DNA from: Bog-756 sp050011635
Lineage (GTDB): Bacteria > Actinomycetota > Acidimicrobiia > Acidimicrobiales > RAAP-2
Assembly: GCA_050011635.1 (NCBI GenBank)
Contig: JBEKIU010000001.1
Coordinates: forward strand, 1-64,000
DNA length: 64,000 nucleotides
Direction of reading: 5' to 3'
The position numbers and the translations under genes are program-made. The notes under the pieces were generated by a model, which was not told where the DNA came from, made no database searches, and saw nothing but the letters and a program-made list of their open reading frames with translations. Below are positions 1 to 11,753 of this stretch, piece by piece. Position 1 is the first letter of the stretch. Each line of letters starts with the position of its first letter.

Positions 1-482
1 GCAGGCCGAGGGCCAAGGCCCCACCACAGGGCACCGGCCCACCGCTGTTCGACCAGCCCCCGCTCGACCCACCCCTCCTCGACCGCCGGGAGTGAGCCGC
101 GGGTCGAGCACGGGTCATGCGCGGCAGGGGCCAGGCGCACTCTCGGCTCCTTCAGGTCAGAAACCGTCGCCGCCAGCGGATGGCCGTCGAACTCGCCACC
201 GTCGTGCCGTCGTGCCGTCGTGCCGTCGTGCCGTCGTGCCGTCGTGCCGTCGTGCCGTCGTGCCGTCGAGCCGTCGTGCCGTCGTGCCGTCGTGCCGTCG
301 TGCCGTCGTGCCGTCGTGCCGTCGAAGACGGTGCCCGCCAGTCGATCGCTCATCGAATCGGTCAATGAGACCGTGAAAGGCCGGCGCGGCCGGAAGCAGA
401 CACGGCGGCCGCGCCCACCCGGGAGCCGTCACACGGGTCCTCCAGCGTTTGCTGGCCACTGCCGGCGTCTTGGACAGAACCA
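1..482. other. gene-free left edge with low-complexity DNA
   Basis: No convincing gene is seen here on either strand. The open frames are proline/arginine-rich and are created by the GC bias and by the 8-bp array inside the region. The left boundary is simply the window edge, and the right boundary is the stop codon of the minus-strand acetyltransferase. Confidence 0.6.
201..324. repeat. 8-bp tandem array GTCGTGCC, about 15.5 copies
   Basis: The unit GTCGTGCC runs head to tail for 124 bp, with one variant unit (GTCGAGCC at 265-272). Because 8 is not a multiple of 3, all three forward frames read the same eight-residue periodic peptide, and the reverse frames do likewise. This explains several spurious open frames. 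The near-perfect copies suggest recent slippage expansion, so copy number may vary between strains. Confidence 0.95.
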
Positions 483-1019
483 TTAGGTCCCGTCAGGTCG
501 GACCGGCCTGATCATGGCCACCCGCGGGTGACGGCCGAGGCCCCGTTCGCTCTCCTCGGCCAATCGGGCGGCGAGCTCGGGACCCATGTCCGGGCCCGCC
601 ATGGGGGTGAACCCGCACCGGACGTAGTAGGGGCCGTTCCATGGAACCTCGGCGAATGTGGTAAGTGTCAGGGCTCCATGCCCCCGACCGGCCGCCCACG
701 TCTCGGTGTGGTCGATGAGCGATCGTCCGATCCCCCGTCGGCTGAACTCCGGATGGACCGAGACCTGCTCGATGTGCACATTGCCGTCTACCAGGTCGGC
801 GATCAGGTAGGCCACGGGGCGGTTCTCGGAGTCCGTGGAGACCCAGGCACGGCCGTCCCGCCGATAGCGCTCGAGCAGCTCGGCGGGGGGAGGATCGTGG
901 TCGGATATGTAGGTCATGCCCACGCCGGCGAAAAGCCCACCTGCGGCCACCTCGATGTCTCGGAGCCGGCCAAGCTCATCGGCGTGCGGCCGACGGATCG
1001 GGTGGCGTTTCGTGGGCAT
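483..1019 (-). CDS. GNAT-family N-acetyltransferase
   Basis: A 178-residue protein with the GNAT acetyl-CoA fold. The acetyl-CoA binding loop reads RRGIGRSLI after the VSVHPEF strand, followed by a typical C-terminal segment with WNGPYY and RCGF. The ATG at 1019 was chosen because a GGAGA stretch lies about 8 nt upstream and the longer frame adds only low-complexity sequence. The substrate cannot be told from sequence; small-molecule or peptide N-acetylation is the family role. It is divergent from the hypothetical gene at 1195. The TAA stop is unusual in this GC-rich window. Confidence 0.85.
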   Translation of the reverse strand: MPTKRHPIRRPHADELGRLRDIEVAAGGLFAGVGMTYISDHDPPPAELLERYRRDGRAWVSTDSENRPVAYLIADLVDGNVHIEQVSVHPEFSRRGIGRSLIDHTETWAAGRGHGALTLTTFAEVPWNGPYYVRCGFTPMAGPDMGPELAARLAEESERGLGRHPRVAMIRPVRPDGT

Positions 1020-1194
1020 GACCGATTCTCCATCTCCACCTCCGGTTCCGCCAGGTCCGACAGCCTTGCTCCCCCGCTCGGCCGTGAGACCCCTCTCGGT
1101 CGGCCGCCCCACCGGACCGTGGCACCATGGGGGCCGCAACTTCTTGCCAGCCACGTGGGTACCGAGGTGCCTTCGCCAACGAAAGGAGCCGGCA

Positions 1195-1809
1195 GTGGGC
1201 GATGCAGATCAGACCGGACCGGACGGGGACCTCGGCGCTACGGCCTCGGGCGACGACGAGCTGTTCCAGTCGAGGGAGGACGGCCAACTCCACTTCATCA
1301 AGGAGACAGCCGCCCGGACGTTTCCCGTCACCGCTCCTGTCGACGCCACGCCGCTCGAGGAGGACGAGCCTGAAGGGGTCATCCCTCCCAGTCCTCTCTG
1401 GGCGATGAAAGAACGCAGGCACGAGCAGTGGCCCCACCTGTTCGGCCATCCCGATCGCATCCGGGCCCGGGTGGGCGCCGGTGACGCCACGGTGTACGTG
1501 ATCGACGACGGGAAGCGCCACTGCATGATCGGACGGGCGGTCGGGGCCACCGCGGATGGCTGTGTCTACAGCCTGGTGGCCCGGATCACCAGGGAGACCT
1601 ACGACGCGCTGGCATCTGGCTCCATCGATGCCAGGCAGGCCTTTCTAGCGTCGAGCGACGCGGGCCTGAGCGGCACCGCCGACGCCCCCGGCGTGTCCAA
1701 CATCTTCGACGTCGATTTCTACCGTCATGCCGATGAGATCCCCGTGGAGTACCTGCCACCGGCTGCCTTCATCCAGTTTGCGGAGGACCTCCCGACCGCG
1801 GACCGCTGA
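1195..1809 (+). CDS. conserved hypothetical protein (204 aa)
   Basis: The family is not recognised. The GTG start at 1195 is decided by a strong Shine-Dalgarno GAAAGGAG at 1181-1188, 6 nt upstream; the longer open frame is disordered upstream of it. The first 65 residues are acidic and low complexity. The rest looks globular, with a WAMKERRHEQWPHLFG segment and a beta-rich region (TVYVIDDG, CVYSLVARI). There is no signal peptide and no membrane segment, so it is probably cytoplasmic. It converges on pyrF with a gap of only 37 bp. Confidence 0.7.
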   Translation: MGDADQTGPDGDLGATASGDDELFQSREDGQLHFIKETAARTFPVTAPVDATPLEEDEPEGVIPPSPLWAMKERRHEQWPHLFGHPDRIRARVGAGDATVYVIDDGKRHCMIGRAVGATADGCVYSLVARITRETYDALASGSIDARQAFLASSDAGLSGTADAPGVSNIFDVDFYRHADEIPVEYLPPAAFIQFAEDLPTADR

Positions 1810-1846
1810 CGGACCCGACCGCTGGCGGACCGCCGACCGTTTCGGT

Positions 1847-2737
1847 TCATCCGAGGGACAGTCTCAGCTCCTCAGACGTCGTCCGGGCCGCCTCCCGGAG
1901 GCGACCGGTGTCCGGCCCGGCGGCCAGCAACGATCGCGACACGTTGGCCAGCACACTGTGCGGGGGACACCTGGCGAACAGCCGGGCCGCGTCCTCGACC
2001 GTCCCTCCTTGTGCCCCGAGGCCCGGGGCCAGGATGACCCCTCCGAGCCCGGCGAGCTCGAATTGCGACGGCTGCAGTGTCGCCCCCACCACCGCCCCGA
2101 CGGTGCCCGGGACGGCCAGACCTCCGCGGTTGAGATCGGCGATGGCCCCGAGGAGAGCGTCCTCCACCGACAGAGCCCCGTCGAGAGCCTCACGAAGAGC
2201 CCCACCCGGACCGGCGGAGACGGTCGCCTCCTGGATGGACCGGCCCTCGGGGTTGGATCCGCGTACGACCACGACGGCGCCCCGACCCGTTGCCGCGGCC
2301 AGGTCGAGGGCCGGTCGAAGTGCGCCGATCCCGAGGTAGGGCACGAGGGTGACTGCGTCCGCGGCCAGCGGGCTGGCCGGATCCAACCAGGCCGAAGCGT
2401 AGGCCTCCATGGTCGACCCGATGTCGCCCCGCTTGGCGTCGGCGATGACAAGCAGACCCGCCTGGCGGGCCGCGGTCATGACCGCCTCGAGAGCGCCGAT
2501 GCCGGCGGAGCCCCAGCGCTCGAAGAACGCCACCTGGGGTTTGACCACCGGCACGACGCCGGCAAAGGCGTCGATGCAGCGGAGGCCGAACGACCGGAGC
2601 CCCTCGGCGGAGTCGGGCAGGCCCCACCGGGCCAGCAGGGCGGGCGACGGATCGATGCCGGCGCACAGCGGTCCCGACCGGGCCACCGCGGAGGCGACCG
2701 TCTCGGCAAACCCGCGGATGGACGGGCGATCACCCAT
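1847..2737 (-). CDS. pyrF: orotidine-5'-phosphate decarboxylase (type 2)
   Basis: Catalyses the last step of UMP synthesis, decarboxylating OMP. The 296-residue protein carries the type-2 active-site signature ADAKRGDI, with Asp100, Lys102 and Asp105 as the catalytic charges, and CAGIDPSP near the N-terminus, which contacts substrate. Length fits the actinobacterial/myxobacterial type-2 family. It is the last gene of the pyrR-to-pyrF operon and overlaps pyrD by 8 bp, which implies translational coupling. pyrE, which supplies its substrate, is not in this window. Confidence 0.95.
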   Translation of the reverse strand: MGDRPSIRGFAETVASAVARSGPLCAGIDPSPALLARWGLPDSAEGLRSFGLRCIDAFAGVVPVVKPQVAFFERWGSAGIGALEAVMTAARQAGLLVIADAKRGDIGSTMEAYASAWLDPASPLAADAVTLVPYLGIGALRPALDLAAATGRGAVVVVRGSNPEGRSIQEATVSAGPGGALREALDGALSVEDALLGAIADLNRGGLAVPGTVGAVVGATLQPSQFELAGLGGVILAPGLGAQGGTVEDAARLFARCPPHSVLANVSRSLLAAGPDTGRLREAARTTSEELRLSLG

Positions 2738-3743
2738 GGGCCACGCCCGTCACGTCGACCAGCCGGCGGACTCCGTGGCGCGAGCACCACCGCTCGACTT
2801 CCTGCAGGACCCTGAGGGGTGCCCTGGGATCGCGAAAGGTGGCCGAACCCACCTGCACGGCGTCCGCCCCCGCCATCATCAGCTCGACGGCATCCTCGCC
2901 GCACATGACGCCGCCCACTCCGATGATGGCGGCCTCCGGATGGGCGACCCGCACGTCGTACACGGCCCGGACGGCGACGGCGTGGACGGCCGGTCCGGAC
3001 AACCCGCCTCCGCCCGCACCCGAGCCCAACACCGGGCGCCGCCGCTCGACATCGATGGCCATGGCCAACACGGTGTTGACAAGGGTGATGGCCTCGGCCC
3101 CGGCGGCCAGTGCGGCCCCGGCCACCTCGGCCAGGTCGGCCACCGTCGGACTCAATTTGGCCCACCGCGGCAGAGTCGGGCAGGACTCGCCCACCGCGGC
3201 CACCACCTCGGACGTAGCCGTGGCCGAATGGGCGAACATCCTGCGCCGGTCCTCGATGTTCGGACAGCTCACGTTGATCTCGACCGCGGTAAGACCCGGG
3301 ACCCCGGCCAGCATGGCGGCCGCCTTGGCGAAGTCGGCCACCCGTTGGCCCCAGATGCTGACCACCACGCGGGCCCCGAGCGCGGTCAGCGCGGGAAGGT
3401 CCTGATCGATCCACGACCCGAGCCCGGGGCCCTGGAGGCCGACACTGTTGATCATCCCCGATGCCGTCTGGTGCAGCCGGGGAGGCGGGTTGCCGGGCCA
3501 TGGGTCCACGCACAGGGACTTGACCACCACCGCGCCGAGCGCGTCGAGCGGGAAGTAGGCGCCGAGCTCGTCGGAGTGACCCGCCGTCCCCGATGCGGTC
3601 ATGACCGGGTTGGGAAGCTCGATGGATCCGATCCGCACCGAGAGGTCGACGTCGCCGGCGGTGACCGCCCGCCAGGCCCGGCCCACCCGGGCCCCGGTCT
3701 GTGCCCCCACCCGGGCTCCGGCTCCGGCCGACGCGTCCCTCAC
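2730..3743 (-). CDS. pyrD: dihydroorotate dehydrogenase, class 1B-like
   Basis: Oxidises dihydroorotate to orotate with FMN. The active-site loop reads NVSCPN, with a cysteine as catalytic base. That is the hallmark of soluble class 1 enzymes; membrane class 2 enzymes have serine. Other class-1 marks are MTASGT, GMINSVGLQGPG and the FMN-phosphate loop near IIGVGGV. The first 30 residues are Ala/Gly/Arg-rich, so a later start is possible; GTG at 3743 lies just after the carB stop. The class 1B electron-transfer partner PyrK is not adjacent, so its electron acceptor is unclear. Confidence 0.9.
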   Translation of the reverse strand: MRDASAGAGARVGAQTGARVGRAWRAVTAGDVDLSVRIGSIELPNPVMTASGTAGHSDELGAYFPLDALGAVVVKSLCVDPWPGNPPPRLHQTASGMINSVGLQGPGLGSWIDQDLPALTALGARVVVSIWGQRVADFAKAAAMLAGVPGLTAVEINVSCPNIEDRRRMFAHSATATSEVVAAVGESCPTLPRWAKLSPTVADLAEVAGAALAAGAEAITLVNTVLAMAIDVERRRPVLGSGAGGGGLSGPAVHAVAVRAVYDVRVAHPEAAIIGVGGVMCGEDAVELMMAGADAVQVGSATFRDPRAPLRVLQEVERWCSRHGVRRLVDVTGVAHG

Positions 3744-3747
3744 CGGT

Positions 3748-7061
<3,314 letters not shown>

Positions 7062-7062
<1 letters not shown>

Positions 7063-8195
7063 CAGCGGCGGGCCCCGGATCGCACGCCGGCGCCGGTGGC
7101 GTCCATCAACAGCCGGAACTCCTCGAAGAGGTACCGGGCGTCGTGGGGACCGGGTCCGGCCTCGGGGTGGTACTGGACGCTGAAGACCGGGGCGTCCCGG
7201 CTGCGGAGTCCCTCGACCACCCCGTCGTTGAGATTGACGTGGGTGATATCGGCCGCGGTCAGCGAGTCCCCGGCGACTGCGAAATTGTGGTTCTGCGAGG
7301 TGATCTCGACCCGGCCGGTCTCCAGTCGCCGGACGGGGTGGTTGCCACCGTGGTGCCCGAACGGCAGCTTGTAGGTGACCGCGCCCAGCGCGGTGGCCAA
7401 CAACTGGTGGCCGAGGCAGATCCCGAACACCGGGACCGTGCCCCCGGCGGCCAGCTCCCGGATCTCGCCGATGATGGCGGGCAGCGCCGCGGGGTCGCCG
7501 GGCCCGTTGGACAGGAAGATCCCGTCGGGTTCGAACTCCAGCGCCCGTTGGGCGGGTGTCGAGGCCGGTACCACGGTGACCGTGGCCAGCACACCCAGCT
7601 GGCGCAGCATGGCCTCTTTGATGCCGAAGTCGTAGGCCACCACCCGATACGGCCCGGAACCCCTCGTGTAGACCTCGCTCGTCGTCACCCCCGACACCAG
7701 GTCGACCCCGTCGGTGGAAGGGGCGGCGCCGGCCGCCGCGTGCAACTCCTCCAAGCCGGCCGTGCCGAAGGCACACGGCATCGCTCCCTCGTTGCGCAGA
7801 TGGCGGGTGAGGCGGCGGGTGTCGACGCCGGTGATGCCGGGGACCGAACGCCGGGTCAGGTACGCCTCCAATGACTCGGTGGAGCGCCAGCTGCTCGGTC
7901 GATCACAGAGGTCGCGCACGATCACGCCCCGGCAGTGCGGACGCGCCGCCTCGTCATCGGTGGGGTTCACCCCGTAGTTGCCGATGTGGGGGTAGGTGAA
8001 GGCGATGACCTGGCCGGCATAGGACGGATCGGTGATCACCTCCTGGTAGCCGGAGAGCACGGTATTGAACACGGCTTCCCCTGTGGCCACGCCCTGTTCC
8101 GGTCGGGCACCGATCGCCTCGCCTTCGAACACTGCTCCGTCGGCCAGGACGAGGGCGGCCTCGGTCCGGTGCGGGGCGCCACTCCGGCCGGTCAT
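7062..8195 (-). CDS. carA: carbamoyl-phosphate synthase small subunit
   Basis: Glutaminase subunit that feeds ammonia to CarB. The N-terminal small-subunit domain (residues 10-150, FNTVLSGYQEV) is followed by a class I amidotransferase domain. The nucleophile is Cys260 in GICLGHQ, and the His/Glu partners are in QYHPEAGPGP. Length (377 aa) is standard. It overlaps pyrC by 4 bp and carB by 1 bp, so the subunits are translationally coupled. Its product also feeds arginine synthesis, but the operon places it under pyrimidine control. Confidence 0.97.
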
Positions 8196-9523
8196 CGCCG
8201 GGCCCCGCCGTCGACGACCACTGGTTCGCCGCGGAACACGGTGTGCCGAACTCGGCCGGTGAGCGTGCGCCCTCCGTAGGGCGAATTGTGGCTCCGGCTG
8301 GCCAGGGCGGCGACGTCCACCGTCCAGGTGGCCGTCGGATCGATGACGCAGAGGTTGGCCGCGGCTCCCGGCACGATCGGGCCGCCCTGGTCGCCACCGT
8401 TCGACGGGTCGAGCCGGGCGATCCTCGCCGGCTGCCAGCTCATGAGGGCCAGCAGCTGGGTCATGGGCAGACCGAGCTCGCCGATGGCCAGGGAGGCTGC
8501 CGTCTGCAGGCCGAGCATGCCCGGAGGGGCCTGGTCGAAGGGAAGGTCCTTGAGCTCGGGCGGATGCGGGGCATGATCGGTGGCGATGGCATCGATGGTC
8601 CCGTCGGCCAGGCCCGCCTTCACGGCGTCGACATCCGACTGCGGCCGCAACGGGGGGTTGACCTTGAACACGGGATCGTATCCCGACGCGCAGCCGTCGG
8701 TCAGTGAGAAGTGGTGGGGTGCCGCCTCCGCCGTCACCGCCAGCCCCTCAGCCTTGGCTTGCCGGACCAGCTCCACGGATGTCGCGGTGGACAGGTGGAG
8801 GAAGTGGATGCGGGCCCCGCACGCCCGCACGAGGGCGATGTCCCGCGCCACCATCGCCTCTTCGGCCACGGCCGGCATCCCGGGGATCCCGAGCCGGCTC
8901 GACCACTCGCCCTCGTGCATGGCACCGTTGGCGGCCAGTGACCCGTCCTCGCAGTGCTGGGCCAAGGTGACCCCGATCCCCGTGGCGTACTCGAGAGCCC
9001 TGCGCATGACCCCGGCCGACTGGACCCCGGTACCGTCGTCGGTGAACAGGTGCACGCCGAGGTCGGCGAGCTCGGCCATCGGAGCCAGCCGCTCTCCGGC
9101 CCGACCCACCGTGATGGCGCCGGCCACGGCCACCTCGGCGGTGGCCGTGGCCGCCAGCTCGAACACGTTGCGGACCGCCTCGGCCGAGTCCAGCGCCGGG
9201 TCGGTGTTGGGCATGGCCACCACGGCGGTGTAGCCGCCCAACGACGCGGCCCGGGTCCCTGTCTCGATGGTCTCGGACTCCTCACGTCCCGGCTCCCGGA
9301 GATGGGTGTGCAGATCCACCAGACCGGGGGCGACCACGCATCCGGTGGCATCGAGCACGACGGCCCCGTTGGGCCCGGTGATCTCGTCGTCCAGCGCAGC
9401 CACGAGTCCCTGGGTCACCAGCACGTCGGCCCGGCGCTCCCCGTGCTGGTCGATCACCATGCCACCGCGGATCACCACGGTGGGCAGTTCACCTCCTGGC
9501 CCGTCATCGGTCCGATCAGCCAT
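8192..9523 (-). CDS. pyrC: dihydroorotase (class I)
   Basis: Zinc enzyme that cyclises carbamoyl-aspartate to dihydroorotate. The metal-binding motif DLHTHLREPG (residues 70-79) identifies a class I enzyme of the amidohydrolase superfamily. Later metal and substrate sites are seen as AQHCEDG, HLSTA and ATDHAPH. 443 residues is the usual class I length. It overlaps pyrB by 8 bp and carA by 4 bp. In some bacteria class I dihydroorotases associate with PyrB; the coupling here is compatible with that but does not prove it. Confidence 0.96.
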   Translation of the reverse strand: MADRTDDGPGGELPTVVIRGGMVIDQHGERRADVLVTQGLVAALDDEITGPNGAVVLDATGCVVAPGLVDLHTHLREPGREESETIETGTRAASLGGYTAVVAMPNTDPALDSAEAVRNVFELAATATAEVAVAGAITVGRAGERLAPMAELADLGVHLFTDDGTGVQSAGVMRRALEYATGIGVTLAQHCEDGSLAANGAMHEGEWSSRLGIPGMPAVAEEAMVARDIALVRACGARIHFLHLSTATSVELVRQAKAEGLAVTAEAAPHHFSLTDGCASGYDPVFKVNPPLRPQSDVDAVKAGLADGTIDAIATDHAPHPPELKDLPFDQAPPGMLGLQTAASLAIGELGLPMTQLLALMSWQPARIARLDPSNGGDQGGPIVPGAAANLCVIDPTATWTVDVAALASRSHNSPYGGRTLTGRVRHTVFRGEPVVVDGGARR

Positions 9524-10487
9524 GGAGATCCCCCTCCTTCGGCCCCTGACCGAGGAGCAGGAAGAGCACCGCCATCCGGATGGCCACGCCGTTGCTCACC
9601 TGTGCGGTGATGAGGGCGGCCGGGAGCTCGGCCACATCGGAGGCGATCTCCACACCGCGGACGATCGGCCCCGGATGGAGGATCACTGCTCCGGGCTGGA
9701 GCATGGCCGCCCGGCGGGCGGTGAGGCCGTAGCCGGCCGTGTACTCGCGGAGGCTCGGGACGAACTCCCCGCTCCCCCGTTCGGACTGCACCCGGAGCAA
9801 TGAGACCACGTCGGCCTTGGGCAGCACGTCGTCGAGATCCTGGTTGACCGCGATCACCGGCCACCCGGCGAGCGACGGTGGGAGCAGGGTGGCCGGTGCC
9901 ACCAGGGTGACGTCGGCGCCCATGGCCGAGTACGCCGCGATCTGGGACCGTGCCACCCGGCTGTGGCGGATGTCACCCACGATCGCCACCTGCAGCCCCT
10001 CGAACCGGGCCAGACCGGTGTCACCTCCGCCGAACGCCTGCCGCACCGTGTACAGGTCAAGTAGCGCCTGGGTCGGATGCTGGTGCCAACCGTCGCCGGC
10101 GTTTATCACCACGCAGTGGTCGACCCACTCCGCCACCCTGGCCGGAACACCGGACGACGAGTGCCGGATGATCACCGAGTCGATCCCGATCGCCTCGACG
10201 GTCTCGACGGTGTCTCGCAACGACTCGCCCTTGTTGACGGACGAGGAACCGGCCGCGAACGAGAGCACGTCCGCCGACATCCGCTTGGCCGCCGTCTCGA
10301 ACGACATCCGGGTCCGGGTCGAGTCCTCGAAGAACAGGGTGGCCACCGTCCGGCCCCGGAGGGTGGGAACCTTCGGGTTGGCCCGTCGGCCCACCTCGAC
10401 AAAGGAGTCGGTCACCCGGAGCACCTCGGCAATCTCTTCCCGGCCCAGGTCGTCCATGCTGAGCAGGTGGACGGGAAACGGGCTCAC
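9516..10487 (-). CDS. pyrB: aspartate carbamoyltransferase catalytic subunit
   Basis: Condenses carbamoyl phosphate with aspartate, the committed pyrimidine step. The carbamoyl-phosphate loop STRTR is at residues 56-60, and the HPTQ motif at 137-140 lies in QHPTQALLDLYT. The 323-residue length matches catalytic chains. No pyrI regulatory chain is present, so control is probably genetic, through PyrR. It overlaps pyrR by 4 bp (ATGA) and pyrC by 8 bp. Confidence 0.97.
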   Translation of the reverse strand: MSPFPVHLLSMDDLGREEIAEVLRVTDSFVEVGRRANPKVPTLRGRTVATLFFEDSTRTRMSFETAAKRMSADVLSFAAGSSSVNKGESLRDTVETVEAIGIDSVIIRHSSSGVPARVAEWVDHCVVINAGDGWHQHPTQALLDLYTVRQAFGGGDTGLARFEGLQVAIVGDIRHSRVARSQIAAYSAMGADVTLVAPATLLPPSLAGWPVIAVNQDLDDVLPKADVVSLLRVQSERGSGEFVPSLREYTAGYGLTARRAAMLQPGAVILHPGPIVRGVEIASDVAELPAALITAQVSNGVAIRMAVLFLLLGQGPKEGDLHG

Positions 10488-11053
10488 CTGACGACCAGGT
10501 CCCCGAGGGACACCCCTTCTTCGGACACGTCGACCATCTCGTCCCGGCTGGTGGGGAGGTTCTTCCCCACATAGTCGGGTCGGATCGGGAGCTCCCGGTG
10601 ACCTCGGTCGACCATCACGGCCAGTTCGACGATCTGGGCCCGCCCGTACTCGCCCAGCGCATTGAGCGCCGCTCTGATGGTCCGGCCGGTGAAGAGCACG
10701 TCGTCGACCAGCACCACCGTGGCCCCGGTCAGGTCGAAGCTGATGTCGGTGGCGGCTTCGGGAAGGACGGGGCGGAGCCCGATGTCGTCGCGGTAGAAGG
10801 CCACGTCCAGGGTTCCGACCGGGATCGCCGCCCCCTCGAGCTCGGAGAGCGTGCCGGCCAGTCGCTCGGCAATAGCCACTCCGCCGGTCTGCAGGCCGAT
10901 CAGGACCAGGTGCTGGAGTCCGCGATTCCGCTCGACGATCTCATGGGCCATCCGGGTGATGGCGCGGTGCACGTCGTCCGCCGACATGACCTGCGCACGG
11001 GGAACGAATACAGCACCCCGCGGGCGGGTATGACTGCGTTCGCGCTCGGCCAC
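10484..11053 (-). CDS. pyrR: bifunctional pyr operon RNA-binding regulator / uracil phosphoribosyltransferase
   Basis: PyrR senses UMP/PRPP and binds pyr mRNA; many members also have weak uracil phosphoribosyltransferase activity. The PRPP-binding motif VVLVDDVLFTGRT lies near residues 113-125. I prefer GTG at 11053 over ATG at 11059. The perfect AGGAGG at 11065-11060 touches the ATG with no spacer but is exactly 6 nt from the GTG. The result is 189 aa. It is the first gene of the operon and has its own recognition hairpin just upstream. Confidence 0.95.
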   Translation of the reverse strand: MAERERSHTRPRGAVFVPRAQVMSADDVHRAITRMAHEIVERNRGLQHLVLIGLQTGGVAIAERLAGTLSELEGAAIPVGTLDVAFYRDDIGLRPVLPEAATDISFDLTGATVVLVDDVLFTGRTIRAALNALGEYGRAQIVELAVMVDRGHRELPIRPDYVGKNLPTSRDEMVDVSEEGVSLGDLVVR

Positions 11054-11059
11054 CTGCAT

Positions 11060-11098
11060 CCTCCTGTCCGTTCGGGCCTCACGGGACCCGCTTCACGG
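11060..11098 (-). promoter_or_regulatory. PyrR-binding hairpin overlapping the pyrR leader and adjoining its Shine-Dalgarno
   Basis: On the minus strand 11088-11075 reads GGTCCCGTGAGGCC, which matches 12 of 14 positions of the known PyrR binding-loop consensus ARUCCNGNGAGGYU. It folds as a lower stem (CCGT 11098-11095 with ACGG 11071-11068), a purine internal bulge (GAAG), an upper stem (CGGG 11090-11087 with CCCG 11076-11073), a CC/GG pair and a CGTGA loop. The AGGAGG ribosome-binding site begins 3 nt after the hairpin. This geometry fits PyrR-dependent translational repression, as described in Mycobacterium smegmatis, rather than an attenuator. Confidence 0.85.
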
Positions 11099-11108
11099 TC
11101 AGAGGCCG

Positions 11109-11114
11109 AGTATA
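11109..11114 (-). promoter_or_regulatory. probable -10 box (TATACT) of the pyr operon
   Basis: The hexamer TATACT on the minus strand differs from the sigma-70 consensus at one base. A start site about 7 nt downstream would place the 5' end of the mRNA at about 11102, just before the PyrR-binding hairpin and with no extra leader. The -35 region (about 11132-11137, TGGTGC) is poor and falls inside the 9-bp repeat array, so an activator or extended contact may be involved. Confidence 0.6.
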
Positions 11115-11131
11115 CCCACGCGGTCCCCGGC

Positions 11132-11167
11132 GCACCACGCGCACCACGCGCACCACGCGCACCACGC
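11132..11167. repeat. 9-bp tandem array GCACCACGC, 4 perfect copies
   Basis: Four identical head-to-tail copies occupy the -35 and upstream region of the pyr promoter; read on the transcribed strand the unit is GCGTGGTGC. The spacing is close to one helical turn (9 bp). It could be a regulator-binding array or simple slippage, and the sequence alone does not decide. Confidence 0.9.
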
Positions 11168-11176
11168 GCACGGCCG

Positions 11177-11250
11177 GACCTCCGGGTCGGCGGGTCGGCG
11201 GGTTCGCTCGGGCCTCCGGGTCGGCAGGTCGGCGGGTCGGCGGGTTCGCT
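11177..11250. repeat. imperfect direct repeat, two copies of about 33-41 bp
   Basis: Two copies share ACCTCCGGGTCGG-type starts, runs of GGGTCGGC and a common end GGGTTCGCTC (11177-11209 and 11210-11250). The second copy has one extra GGTCGGC-like sub-unit. It lies between nusB and the 9-bp array and codes for nothing recognisable. Confidence 0.75.
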
Positions 11251-11290
11251 CCTCTGTGCAGGCGGGTCGTCCCCCGGGTCGACCGGGCTG

Positions 11291-11686
11291 TCAACCTCTG
11301 ACCTGTTCGGCCACCGTGGCCAAGACGCCGTTGACGAAGCGACCGGAATCGTCGGTCGAGTAGGCCGAGGCCAGTTCGACCGCCTCGTTGAGGATCACCG
11401 GGGTGGGTACGTCGGGGAAGTCGAGCAGTTCGGCAACGGCCAGACGGAGCACGTTCCGGTCCACCACCGCCATCCGGTCGACCTCCCACCCGATGGCGGC
11501 ACCACCGATGAGCCGGTCGATGTCGGCCTGGCGCGCCTCCACCGCCCGCACCAACGCGACCGTGTAGGGATCGGGGGCCACCATCAGCTCGTCGAGGACC
11601 TCGGAGGGCCGCCTTCCCTTCAGCTCCGCCTCGTAGAGGAGGGTCACGACCCGTTCGCGGGCTTGGTGTCGAGGTGCGGGATCCAT
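11291..11686 (-). CDS. nusB: transcription antitermination protein NusB
   Basis: RNA-binding component of the antitermination complex used for rRNA transcription. The all-alpha NusB fold is recognisable from RHQARERVVTLLYEAELKG at the start, the central VDRMAVVDRNVLRLAVAELL segment and the terminal DDSGRFVNGVLATVAEQV, close to mycobacterial NusB. The ATG at 11686 gives 131 aa. A GTG at 11710 would add 8 residues, and neither has a strong ribosome-binding site. It is about 240 bp upstream of pyrR and follows efp, the same gene order as in many Gram-positive bacteria. Confidence 0.9.
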   Translation of the reverse strand: MDPAPRHQARERVVTLLYEAELKGRRPSEVLDELMVAPDPYTVALVRAVEARQADIDRLIGGAAIGWEVDRMAVVDRNVLRLAVAELLDFPDVPTPVILNEAVELASAYSTDDSGRFVNGVLATVAEQVRG

Positions 11687-11753
11687 TGTCGATCGTCGGT
11701 CGGGCTCCACGCGGGCTGCACGGATGTCGCCCCCGGCCGGGTGCCGGCCGAGG

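Noticed and set aside
92..486. Open frames across the 8-bp array, possible repeat proteins
   Set aside because: The same periodic peptide appears in every frame, there is no ribosome-binding site, and composition follows the DNA repeat rather than a protein.
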